This document shows positions 1 through 8,102 of a DNA stretch of 32,202 bases, one piece after another; position 1 is the first letter of the stretch; every line of letters starts with the position of its first letter. The position numbers were made by a program, and so were the translations under genes. The stretch spans positions 1-32,202 of the forward strand of contig JABIGQ010000028.1 in assembly GCA_018650085.1 (NCBI GenBank), read 5' to 3'. This DNA comes from Candidatus Magasanikiibacteriota bacterium. Its GTDB lineage: Bacteria; Patescibacteriota; Patescibacteriia; Magasanikbacterales; UBA922. The notes beneath the pieces are model-generated. The model searched no databases and had not been told where the DNA came from. It saw only the letters and a program-made list of their open reading frames with translations.

Positions 1-3
1 ATT

Positions 4-21
4 CACTTTTTTATAAAAGTG
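4..21. terminator. Short perfect hairpin CACTTTT-TTAT-AAAAGTG, possibly the end of an upstream transcript
   Basis: 7-bp perfect inverted repeat read directly; overlaps the start of the sigma-gene promoter; no upstream gene visible. Confidence 0.3.
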
Positions 22-45
22 TAACATTTTTTCTATTACACCGTC
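20..45 (+). promoter_or_regulatory. Candidate ECF-sigma autoregulated promoter, TGTAAC (20-25) N16 CGTC (42-45)
   Basis: Matches the general ECF promoter form (AAC-containing -35, CGTC -10, 16-17 nt spacing) directly upstream of an ECF sigma gene; also carries the dyad GTGTAA(19-24)/TTACAC(36-41). Confidence 0.6.
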
Positions 46-52
46 TTCTTAT

Positions 53-658
53 ATGAAGGACATAAAAACCATTTTACAAGAAAAGAGGTATTTATATCTC
101 ATTATTACAAAAAAAGATCCAGATGCATTTGGTGCATTATATGATCTTTATATAGAGCGAATCTATCGATTTATCTTATTAAAAATAGATAATAGAGAAG
201 AGGCGCAAGATCTTACCAGTGATGTATTTTTGAAAGTATGGCATTACTTGATAGATGGAAAGAAAAAGGATGTAGGGAGTTTTAGTGGATTAGTATATAC
301 CACTGCTCGCCGTGTAGTGATAGATACCTATCGTACTCGTGCAAAACAAAAGACTTGCCCTATAGAATATGCAGATACAATATTATATACAGACGGAGTG
401 CTCAATGCAGAAAACAAGCAGGATGCAGCACAAGTATTAAGATCTATAAAACAATTAAAACAATCATATCAAGAAGTACTTCTCCTTCGCTATGTCGATG
501 GACTGAGCATGAAAGAGATGGCACAAATTTTAGAAAAAAATCATACAAATGTCCGTGTATTATTACACAGAGCCACAAAAAAACTTCAAGCATTATATGA
601 GCAAAAACATCCAAACAATATTCACACAGATAAAAGATCAAGAGATGATGTCTCCTGA
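53..658 (+). CDS. RNA polymerase sigma factor, ECF/sigma-70 family
   Basis: Region 2 motif DPDAFGALYDLYIERIYRFILLKI...AQDLTSDVFLKVW; region 4 LLLRYVDGLSMKEMAQILEKNHTNVRVLLHRATKKL. Confidence 0.92.
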   Translation: MKDIKTILQEKRYLYLIITKKDPDAFGALYDLYIERIYRFILLKIDNREEAQDLTSDVFLKVWHYLIDGKKKDVGSFSGLVYTTARRVVIDTYRTRAKQKTCPIEYADTILYTDGVLNAENKQDAAQVLRSIKQLKQSYQEVLLLRYVDGLSMKEMAQILEKNHTNVRVLLHRATKKLQALYEQKHPNNIHTDKRSRDDVS

Positions 659-1814
659 TCGTGATTGGGTGTCAAAAAATAAAGCACAAATGATGAGCCA
701 AATTCGTAATACAGTAGATGAAACGGTAGAACGTAGTATGGCAGATGCATTGTTTGGTATGGTAGATATCTTTGTTCCGGCAAGGATGTTTTTTGTTGCC
801 AGGGCAATGGCAGTATTTGCATTAATTATCTCAATGGTAGGAAGTGGGTGGTTAGCAAGTGTGAGTGCTTCTTCAAATAGTTTACCTGGTGATACATTAT
901 ATGGAGTAAAACTTGCTACAGAGAGAACAAAAGTAATGGTAGCTCATGCTACAGGAAACAATGAAGCAGTGACAAAGTATCATATGGCTTCTGCACAGAA
1001 GCGTTCAAAAGAATTAGAGCAAGTAAGTGAAGAACCAGCACGTGTAGAAGTGGGAATAAAAGAATTAAAAAAATCAGTAGAGTTAACAACAGAATCATTA
1101 GAAAAAACAAAACAAGATGATCCAGAGGCTGCAAAAGCATTGGCAAAAGATATTACAGAGCAGACAAAAGACATATCTTTATCTCTAAAAGAAGTATCAA
1201 GAGAAACTGCAGAAAAAGATATTGATATCGCAAAAGAAGTCCTAGATACAAAAAAAGCAGTGACAGATACAGGATTAGATGCTGTTGAGTTATTGGTAGA
1301 AGAATCTGTAGAGGGTATAGGAGAAGAAGATGCTGCTATGAAAGTATTGGTAGAGGAAAAAATGGAAGAAATTTTACTCAATGCAGAGGATATAAAACTG
1401 GTTGCTGAGGGAGTAAGTGATGCGGTATCCACTACTATGAATATGGTGGAAGTAGAAGAAACTACAACTACTATAGATGTAGTAGTTGAAGAAGAACAGC
1501 TTGTAGAGGAAGAAGTTATACCGGAAGATTCAATGGCTTTATTAGAAGAAAAAGTACATCAGGTTGATTTAAGTGTAAAGGAAGCAGATGTAGTTGTAGA
1601 AGAATTGCGAGTATTACTTGATGCCAATGATATGGTAGGGGCAGTAGAAAAAGCAAAAGAATTACAAGATTTATCATCTCAGACAGAAGGAGCATTGGTA
1701 GATATGGTAAAAGATGTAGAAGACAGTAATGAAGAAAAAATGGTAGAAGTAGTAAACGATGATGTAGTTTTAGAAGATGAGATAACTTCATCTAGTACAG
1801 AAGAATCTTTATAA
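597..1814 (+). CDS. DUF5667-like membrane protein with long acidic C-terminal tail; candidate sigma regulator
   Basis: N-terminal PDRDWVSKNKAQMMSQIRNTV, one hydrophobic segment (FFVARAMAVFALIISMVGSGWLASVSA), then SLPGDTLYGVKLATERTKVMVA; start 597 chosen over ORF-track 549; overlaps sigma gene by 62 bp. Confidence 0.75.
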   Translation: MSKNIQTIFTQIKDQEMMSPDRDWVSKNKAQMMSQIRNTVDETVERSMADALFGMVDIFVPARMFFVARAMAVFALIISMVGSGWLASVSASSNSLPGDTLYGVKLATERTKVMVAHATGNNEAVTKYHMASAQKRSKELEQVSEEPARVEVGIKELKKSVELTTESLEKTKQDDPEAAKALAKDITEQTKDISLSLKEVSRETAEKDIDIAKEVLDTKKAVTDTGLDAVELLVEESVEGIGEEDAAMKVLVEEKMEEILLNAEDIKLVAEGVSDAVSTTMNMVEVEETTTTIDVVVEEEQLVEEEVIPEDSMALLEEKVHQVDLSVKEADVVVEELRVLLDANDMVGAVEKAKELQDLSSQTEGALVDMVKDVEDSNEEKMVEVVNDDVVLEDEITSSSTEESL

Positions 1815-1815
1815 T
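1810..1815 (+). promoter_or_regulatory. Candidate -10 box (TATAAT) for the structured leader / S-layer transcript
   Basis: Perfect TATAAT overlapping the stop of the DUF5667-like gene; would place the TSS near 1822; no convincing -35. Confidence 0.35.
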
Positions 1816-1821
1816 ATTTTT

Positions 1822-2100
1822 TATACCTAGATAGCATAACATATTATGTTATCTCTGGTGCAAAAAAGCACTATTTATATGTATGATATTTCCTAGATAT
1901 CATATGGCAACGGTCGCTTATATGTTTTATGAGCGACTCATGCCATATGGTAGGTCTTTTTCAGAGGCAATCTAGGGGTCGTGGGAAGTGTTTCCTGCGA
2001 TAAAAATCGCGTTGTTTAATAACGCGTCCACTTGGCCAGAAAGGTTGACCCTAGATAGGGGGTTGGTGGTAACATAACTTTATTCTCATGTTACTAGACG
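1822..2100 (+). ncRNA. Candidate structured 5' leader / cis-regulatory RNA upstream of the S-layer-like gene
   Basis: Hairpins 1829-1854, 1858-1871, 1901-1949 (two-part stem), 1970-2056 closing helix with internal AAGTG/CACTT, GCGAT/ATCGC and GCGTT/AACGC helices, and 2069-2094; CCTAGAT at 1826, 1892 and 2050 all complementary to ATCTAGG at 1970-1976. Confidence 0.6.
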
Positions 2101-2147
2101 TTTCATTTTAGAAATGCGCTATAAGATGAGAGAGAATTATTTATTTT

Positions 2148-5100
2148 ATGAAAGCAATGAACATTGTAAAAAAAGCGTTCACATGGTCAGTTGTTCTTAC
2201 AACTATCTTGTGGAGTGTTGGTGCAGCTGCATTAGCCCCACTTGCTGTGAGTGCTGTAGAAACATGTCCTACATTATCTGCAGGAGATTTATATCTTGTA
2301 GATGGTAATACTGCTGTTTTTTATGTCACAGAAGGCATGAAAGCACGTTATTTTCCAAATGGACAAGTATTTGAAGCTTGGTATGGTGTAGGTGCAGGAA
2401 GTTATGATGGAACTATCTATACTCTTACTGCTGCTTGTGCTGGTGCATACCCACAAGAATCATCTCAAGCTGGTATTAATTTTCCTCCTGGATCATTAGT
2501 ACAACAACCAGTTGGAGCAGGCGTATATTACGTTGGTTTTGACAATCAAGTATCTTTACTTGGTAGCGCAGATGATGCTCGTGCATTATTTGGTGACGAT
2601 TGGGCAATGCGTATTGCTGGTCGTATACATACATATCACTGGGCTAACTATAATTCTGATGGTGCAACAGCATTGAGTGCTGATGTATATCCTGAAGGAT
2701 TGTTAGTTCGTGTTGATGATGTTGTTTATTACATCATGGCAGACGGTTTAGCACACGTAATGGGTGGTGAACTTGGATATCTTGCTGGTACTGTCGTAGA
2801 CGGTAGCGCTGATATGCTTCCTACTGTTTCAGAAGAAGCTGTTTCAGCTGATACTGTAACTGCTGATCCTTCACAAGGTGTTGCTACAGTTGTAGATGCT
2901 CCAGAAGGTGAAGATGAAACACCAGTAGTAGTTGGTGATGTAACTGTAAGTATTGCAGCAACAACACCAGTAGGTGTACAAGCTGCGTTAGGTAGTCTTT
3001 ATAATGATGTACTTCATTTCAATTTGAAAGCTGGAAGTGATGGCGCATCTGTTACAGGATTTACTTTGAAAAAAACTGGTCTTGTTGCAAATACACACAT
3101 CACTGGTGTGAGTGTTTGGGATGATGCTGGAGTACGTCATGGTGCTATTGCAACTGCTCTTGATGATAATGGACAAGTTACTATTGGTTTTGGTAATAAT
3201 CCTATCAATATTGCAGCAAATGGTACAGAAACTGTAAGCGTAAAGGTTAATGTATTGAGCACTGCTACTGCAACAAACTTTCAAATGGGAGTAGTTGCTG
3301 TAGAATCTGCTGCTGCGGTAGCTGGATTACCAGTGTATGGAAATCAATCAAGTATTGTTTCTGGTACACTTGCTTCTTATACTATTACTACTTCAAGTGT
3401 TTCTGGATATTCTGCTGAGTCAACTGCTCAGTCAAGTTCAAATGAAGGACAACTTGAAATTGGTGATGTACAAAAAGAAGCTGGTAAATGGACATTTGCT
3501 GAATCAGGAAATGAAGATCTTGAAATTGAAGAAATTACTTTTTACATTCAAGGAACTGTTAATGAAGAAAGTGATCTTAAAAACTGGACATTATATGGAC
3601 CTGCTAATGAAGTACTTGGAACAACAGAATTTGCAACAGATCGTTATGTAACTGTTCCTGTAAATTATACTTTGTTAAAGGGATATTCAAAAACACTTAC
3701 TTTGAAAGTAGATGTTGTAGAAGGATCTAATAAATATTTTGCTGTTTCAATCCAAAATGACTATGATACCATGGCAAAAGGATTAAGCACAGGATATTTT
3801 GTGGCTCCTAATGTGACTACATTTCCATCAGCTGGGTATATCCCAGGGAATGCTTGGTTTAAGATGAAACAAGGGACATTGTCTGTACAAAAAGACACTC
3901 TATCTCCTTCATCAAATGTACCAGCTGGTTCAACAGATGCTGTATTGGGTGTATATACTTTGAAAGCTATTGGTGAAGATGTTGAAATCCGAAAAATGGC
4001 TTTAGAAGTAGAAGTTGGACAACCTGCAGATGCAGATTTGACAGGTAATGTTAAAGTACAGTCAGAAGATGGTTCTGTAACTTACTTATCAACAGCATAT
4101 AGTAATGTTATTTCTGTTGCTTCAACAGGAGATTCAGCGTTTACAACTGGTACTCAGCGTGATTTGTCAACATATTTGACAATTAAATCTGGTGAAACAA
4201 AGAAAATTCGTATTGTTGCTAATGTAGCAGATGGTGCTACTGCTTCAGATACATATCTTGCTAAAGTAGGTCAATTCTACTTAAAAAGATTATCTACACT
4301 TGATTTTCAAACAAAACCAAGTGCAACTGTAGCTTATCCGGCTAATAGTTTAACTGTTAGCGCAGCGACATTAACACTTGCGAAAAACACTGCTGTAGGT
4401 AATAAAACTATTGCGTTAGGTGAACAAGATGTTGTTCTTGGTTCATTTAAATTGCAAGGTGGTACATCAGAGGACATTAATGTAACTACTGTTGTTGTTG
4501 ACTTTACAACCACAACTGCTATTGAAAATGTTGGATTGTGGGATGGTGATACACTTCTTGGAAGTGAAATTGTAAGTCCTTCACATTCATCAAGTAATAC
4601 ATTTTCTGTGAATCTTACTGTACCAATGAATACAGTAAAGACTATTAGCGTGAAAGGTGATGTAAAGACTGATACTGCTCGTGATGCTGATACAATGACA
4701 TCTACTGTTGCTGCCCTTACTGCTGTAGGTGCAACAACTGGTCAAGATGCTACTGGTAGTGTTAGTGCTACAGCATTACAAACTATGACATTTGGTACTG
4801 CAAAATTGAAAGTTACTAATGATTCATCTGTCGAAAGTAAAATTTTGATTTCAGGATCAAGTCAATTATTGGCTGTAACTAAATATGAAGCAATTAATGC
4901 AGATGTTAGATTAACTAAGCTAACATATTCATTACGTACTGAAGAAAATACAGGATCTGCTTCATCATCTAATTATGGTGATTTAGAATTACGTGATGCT
5001 GATGGTACTGTTCTTGCTACTGCTACAGTAGTCGATGATGGTACTGATGTACTTGTAACTTTCACTGGTTTTGAATATACTGTGGAAGCTGGAACAACTG

Positions 5101-5894
5101 ATAAATTATCAGTATATGCTGATATTACAGAATCTGGTGTTATGGAACCTGCTACTGTAGGTGTGGCTACTGTGTATTCAGATAGTAGTACATACTTAGA
5201 GGCATATGCTTCTACAGGGTTGCTTGCACGTAGTGCAGTTGGTAGTAGTACTAATCCAACAGCAAATGAGACTTACTTTGCTACAAGTAGTCCAATGTTG
5301 TTTCATAATACTACTCCTATAATTGAAAAATCAGATGCTTCACCAAGTGGTACAGCAAGTCCAGATACAGAGACTACATTGTTGGTATATACAATTAGTA
5401 ATCCAGGTGTTCGTGATATGCGTATTAGCACAACATCTGTATATATTTCAGCAGCTGGTTTAGGTACTGGTGGATACGTCTATGACTTTAAGTTATTTGA
5501 TGGTTCAACAGAATTGGCTAATGCTGTTACTACTGCTGGAGATTCTGGTACTAACTTAGTGACAACAACACTTGCACGTACTATTCACTTTAGTATTGCA
5601 AATGATACATCAAGCAGACTTGCAGACTTTATTGTTTCTCCAGGTGAGACAAAAACATTTAAAGTTACTGCAGATACATCTGCTATCCGTACTGGTTTAA
5701 CAACTAGCAATGCAACATTGAGTGCTAAAATCGATGGTGCTACTGGTTACAGTGATGGTGAAACTGGTTATGAAGATAACTGGTCAAATGGTGTTGTATA
5801 TTACTATTACACACCTGTAAATGGTAGTGAAAATAGTACTGCATATACTGCGTCAGATAGCTACGATATTAGTGGTAGCGCACTTACTTTCTAG
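2148..5894 (+). CDS. Large secreted S-layer-like surface protein
   Basis: Signal peptide-like N-terminus (FTWSVVLTTILWSVGAAALAPLAVSA), N-terminal module LYLVDGNTAVFYVTEGMKARYFPNGQVFEAWY, long Ser/Thr/Val-rich beta-type body, very few Cys. Confidence 0.75.
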   Translation: MKAMNIVKKAFTWSVVLTTILWSVGAAALAPLAVSAVETCPTLSAGDLYLVDGNTAVFYVTEGMKARYFPNGQVFEAWYGVGAGSYDGTIYTLTAACAGAYPQESSQAGINFPPGSLVQQPVGAGVYYVGFDNQVSLLGSADDARALFGDDWAMRIAGRIHTYHWANYNSDGATALSADVYPEGLLVRVDDVVYYIMADGLAHVMGGELGYLAGTVVDGSADMLPTVSEEAVSADTVTADPSQGVATVVDAPEGEDETPVVVGDVTVSIAATTPVGVQAALGSLYNDVLHFNLKAGSDGASVTGFTLKKTGLVANTHITGVSVWDDAGVRHGAIATALDDNGQVTIGFGNNPINIAANGTETVSVKVNVLSTATATNFQMGVVAVESAAAVAGLPVYGNQSSIVSGTLASYTITTSSVSGYSAESTAQSSSNEGQLEIGDVQKEAGKWTFAESGNEDLEIEEITFYIQGTVNEESDLKNWTLYGPANEVLGTTEFATDRYVTVPVNYTLLKGYSKTLTLKVDVVEGSNKYFAVSIQNDYDTMAKGLSTGYFVAPNVTTFPSAGYIPGNAWFKMKQGTLSVQKDTLSPSSNVPAGSTDAVLGVYTLKAIGEDVEIRKMALEVEVGQPADADLTGNVKVQSEDGSVTYLSTAYSNVISVASTGDSAFTTGTQRDLSTYLTIKSGETKKIRIVANVADGATASDTYLAKVGQFYLKRLSTLDFQTKPSATVAYPANSLTVSAATLTLAKNTAVGNKTIALGEQDVVLGSFKLQGGTSEDINVTTVVVDFTTTTAIENVGLWDGDTLLGSEIVSPSHSSSNTFSVNLTVPMNTVKTISVKGDVKTDTARDADTMTSTVAALTAVGATTGQDATGSVSATALQTMTFGTAKLKVTNDSSVESKILISGSSQLLAVTKYEAINADVRLTKLTYSLRTEENTGSASSSNYGDLELRDADGTVLATATVVDDGTDVLVTFTGFEYTVEAGTTDKLSVYADITESGVMEPATVGVATVYSDSSTYLEAYASTGLLARSAVGSSTNPTANETYFATSSPMLFHNTTPIIEKSDASPSGTASPDTETTLLVYTISNPGVRDMRISTTSVYISAAGLGTGGYVYDFKLFDGSTELANAVTTAGDSGTNLVTTTLARTIHFSIANDTSSRLADFIVSPGETKTFKVTADTSAIRTGLTTSNATLSAKIDGATGYSDGETGYEDNWSNGVVYYYYTPVNGSENSTAYTASDSYDISGSALTF

Positions 5895-5931
5895 TAGGTA
5901 TTATAATCTTATCTGATTAAGATATTGCATA

Positions 5932-5962
5932 AAAAGGGCCCCGACTTAGTTGGGGCCCTTTT
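5932..5962. terminator. Strong bidirectional-type intrinsic terminator
   Basis: AAAAGGGCCCC-GACTTAGTT-GGGGCCCTTTT perfect 11-bp stem, 38 bp after the S-layer-like stop codon. Confidence 0.92.
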
Positions 5963-5969
5963 GTCTCTA

Positions 5970-5998
5970 TTGAAAAAAAAACATATATTTACTATAAT
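5970..5998 (+). promoter_or_regulatory. Sigma-70-type promoter TTGAAA N17 TATAAT
   Basis: -35 5970-5975, -10 5993-5998, 17-nt spacer including an A tract; ATG 28 nt after the -10 box. Confidence 0.75.
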
Positions 5999-6026
5999 AG
6001 AGAGGTATTATATATAATTTTTTATT

Positions 6027-8102
6027 ATGAAAGAAAAACAGGTTGTATTTGCTATTAAATTTTTGGTATTAATTAGTTTTATTGTTCCATTTGTTGTTAT
6101 ATCAGAAAGTTTTATTTTTCCATTTATTGTCCCTAAAATAGTCTTGTTTAGGACAATTGTGTTATTAATGCTTGGGCTATATGTAATATTATTACGCAGT
6201 AATTTTAGACGATATATCCCACAGTGGGGTACTCCATTAACATTGGGTCTTTTACTTTTTATAGGTAGTATGATTATTTCTACATTTTTTGGTGTAGATT
6301 GGTATAGAAGTTTTTGGGATAGTCATGAGAGAATGTTAGGTACATTTACACTTTTCCATTATTTCTTATATTATATTATCATTGTTTCTGTATTTCGTAA
6401 AAAAGAAGATTGGTTGTTTTTTTTGAGGTGTTTTTTAGTACTAGGAGGAGTGATTATGATTATTGGAATTATACAATACTTTAAACAAGATTTTTTATTG
6501 AATCAAAGTGGTAATCGTGTAGCTTCAACATTAGGTAACCCTATATATCATGGCGGGCTTGGATTATTTATTTTTTATGCCTCTATCAGTACATATGTTT
6601 TTGATAAGGTTAACAGTTGGAAATTTGTATATCTATCATTAGCTGTTCTTGGTTTTTTTGGGGTGTTTCTAAGCGGAACTCGTGGTACTATGTTAGCCTT
6701 TTTTATTTCGTTGTTTATTTTTATATTAGCGATGTTGTTTTTTTCAAAACAGAAAAAATTACGACAAACGGTTGGTGGATTGTTAGTAGGGGTAGTATTT
6801 ATTGGATTGATGTTATTTATATTTAGAGATACTTCATTTGTGAGTAATATTCCGGGATTAGGACGTTTGTTAAGTATGGATTTATTTGGTAGTTCTGGTG
6901 AAACTCGTATTATGGCATGGCGTATTGCGTTTGACTCTTGGGTGGGGCGCCCATTATTTGGATGGGGGCCTAATAATTATTTTTATGCATTCAATGAGTT
7001 GTATAACCCTAGTTTTTTATTACATGGATATGGAGAAACTTGGTTTGATAATGCACATAATGCAGTAATGAATACTTTATCTACTCAGGGAATTGTTGGT
7101 TTTTTTAGTTATATGTTTTTGTTTTTAGTTGCACCAGTATTTTCTTTATGGATTATATTAAAATCAAAACAGAAAGAAGAAAAACTAATATTATTTCCTA
7201 TCATAACATCTGGATTTTTTATAGCTCATTTTATACATAATTTGTTTGTGTTTGAAAATCCAACATCATATTTATATTTCTTTTTATTTATTGGATTTAT
7301 TGATTATTTATATAGGGATACGATAAAAAAAGATACAGATGTTGAAATATCTAAAAAATCAGATGTATCAATTTTGTGGATAGGAGGGATCATGTTTGTC
7401 ATAATGTTAGTCATTTATGCTACTAATATACAGCCTGCAAAGGCAAATATGGGGGCTCTAGATGCATTGAGATATCTGAATGCAGGAGAGGAAGGCTCTG
7501 TTGAAATGTTAAAAGAAGTGTTAGTAATGCCAACACCGCATATTGATGATGTGCGATCTGATTTTGCAAGAACTTATGGTCAAATGTTGTCATCGGTTAG
7601 TACACAAAATGTGGGTAATATAGAAGAATTTGAAATCTTTTCTATTTTTATGATAGACGAATTGAAGAAAAACATTTCTCTTCATCCTAAGGATATTCGT
7701 ATACATTTACAGACTGCCCAAATATATCAAGAATTAGCGCGAGTTACGTTAAAAGTAGATTATTTATTACAGGCAGAAAAATTATTGGAGGATGCATTAG
7801 TATTATCTCCTAAAAGACAGCAAATAGTCTATTTTTTATCAATTATTAAATTTCGTTTAGGTAAATCAGTAGAGGCTATTGCATTGATAGATAAAAGTAT
7901 TGAAGAAGAACCAATGGTACAAGAAGGATGGTGGCGAAAGGCGGTGTTTTTACATGAACAGGGTCATCTACGAGAAGCACAGGAATTATTTATAAAAGCA
8001 GAAGAAATGGGGGTTAATTTTCATGGAAATGGAAAAGAATTAAAACAAAGCATTATGAGTTTACCTATTGTAGAGTTTCATACAGAGACTGTGTCTGAGT
8101 AA
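6027..8102 (+). CDS. O-antigen ligase / O-oligosaccharyltransferase-like polytopic membrane protein (Wzy_C-type) with C-terminal TPR-like region
   Basis: About 10 hydrophobic segments; GTRGTMLAFFIS and GWGPNNYFYAFN...WFDNAHNAVMNTLSTQGIVGF typical of Wzy_C/PglL/WaaL; TPR-like helices near the C-terminus. Confidence 0.82.
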   Translation: MKEKQVVFAIKFLVLISFIVPFVVISESFIFPFIVPKIVLFRTIVLLMLGLYVILLRSNFRRYIPQWGTPLTLGLLLFIGSMIISTFFGVDWYRSFWDSHERMLGTFTLFHYFLYYIIIVSVFRKKEDWLFFLRCFLVLGGVIMIIGIIQYFKQDFLLNQSGNRVASTLGNPIYHGGLGLFIFYASISTYVFDKVNSWKFVYLSLAVLGFFGVFLSGTRGTMLAFFISLFIFILAMLFFSKQKKLRQTVGGLLVGVVFIGLMLFIFRDTSFVSNIPGLGRLLSMDLFGSSGETRIMAWRIAFDSWVGRPLFGWGPNNYFYAFNELYNPSFLLHGYGETWFDNAHNAVMNTLSTQGIVGFFSYMFLFLVAPVFSLWIILKSKQKEEKLILFPIITSGFFIAHFIHNLFVFENPTSYLYFFLFIGFIDYLYRDTIKKDTDVEISKKSDVSILWIGGIMFVIMLVIYATNIQPAKANMGALDALRYLNAGEEGSVEMLKEVLVMPTPHIDDVRSDFARTYGQMLSSVSTQNVGNIEEFEIFSIFMIDELKKNISLHPKDIRIHLQTAQIYQELARVTLKVDYLLQAEKLLEDALVLSPKRQQIVYFLSIIKFRLGKSVEAIALIDKSIEEEPMVQEGWWRKAVFLHEQGHLREAQELFIKAEEMGVNFHGNGKELKQSIMSLPIVEFHTETVSE

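Noticed and set aside
980-1432. 150-aa minus-strand Ser/Phe-rich ORF
   Set aside because: Antisense shadow of the Glu/Lys/Thr-rich DUF5667-like protein.
1829-1949. Insertion-sequence end hairpins (IS200/IS605 type)
   Set aside because: No transposase or matching second end in the window; position fits a 5' leader better.
1970-2056. ZTP (pfl)-type riboswitch suggested by GGGTCGTG
   Set aside because: Only a short string agrees; the rest of the consensus as I remember it and the pairing layout do not match, and the downstream gene is not a folate/purine gene.
1970-2056. SRP RNA, 6S RNA, tmRNA or RNase P RNA
   Set aside because: None of the diagnostic conserved segments (SRP GGAA tetraloop context, tmRNA TTCGA arm, RNase P core) is present.
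2988-3284. 98-aa minus-strand ORF and 3337-3651 plus-strand 104-aa ORF
   Set aside because: Both lie inside the S-layer-like CDS in other frames and show shadow composition.
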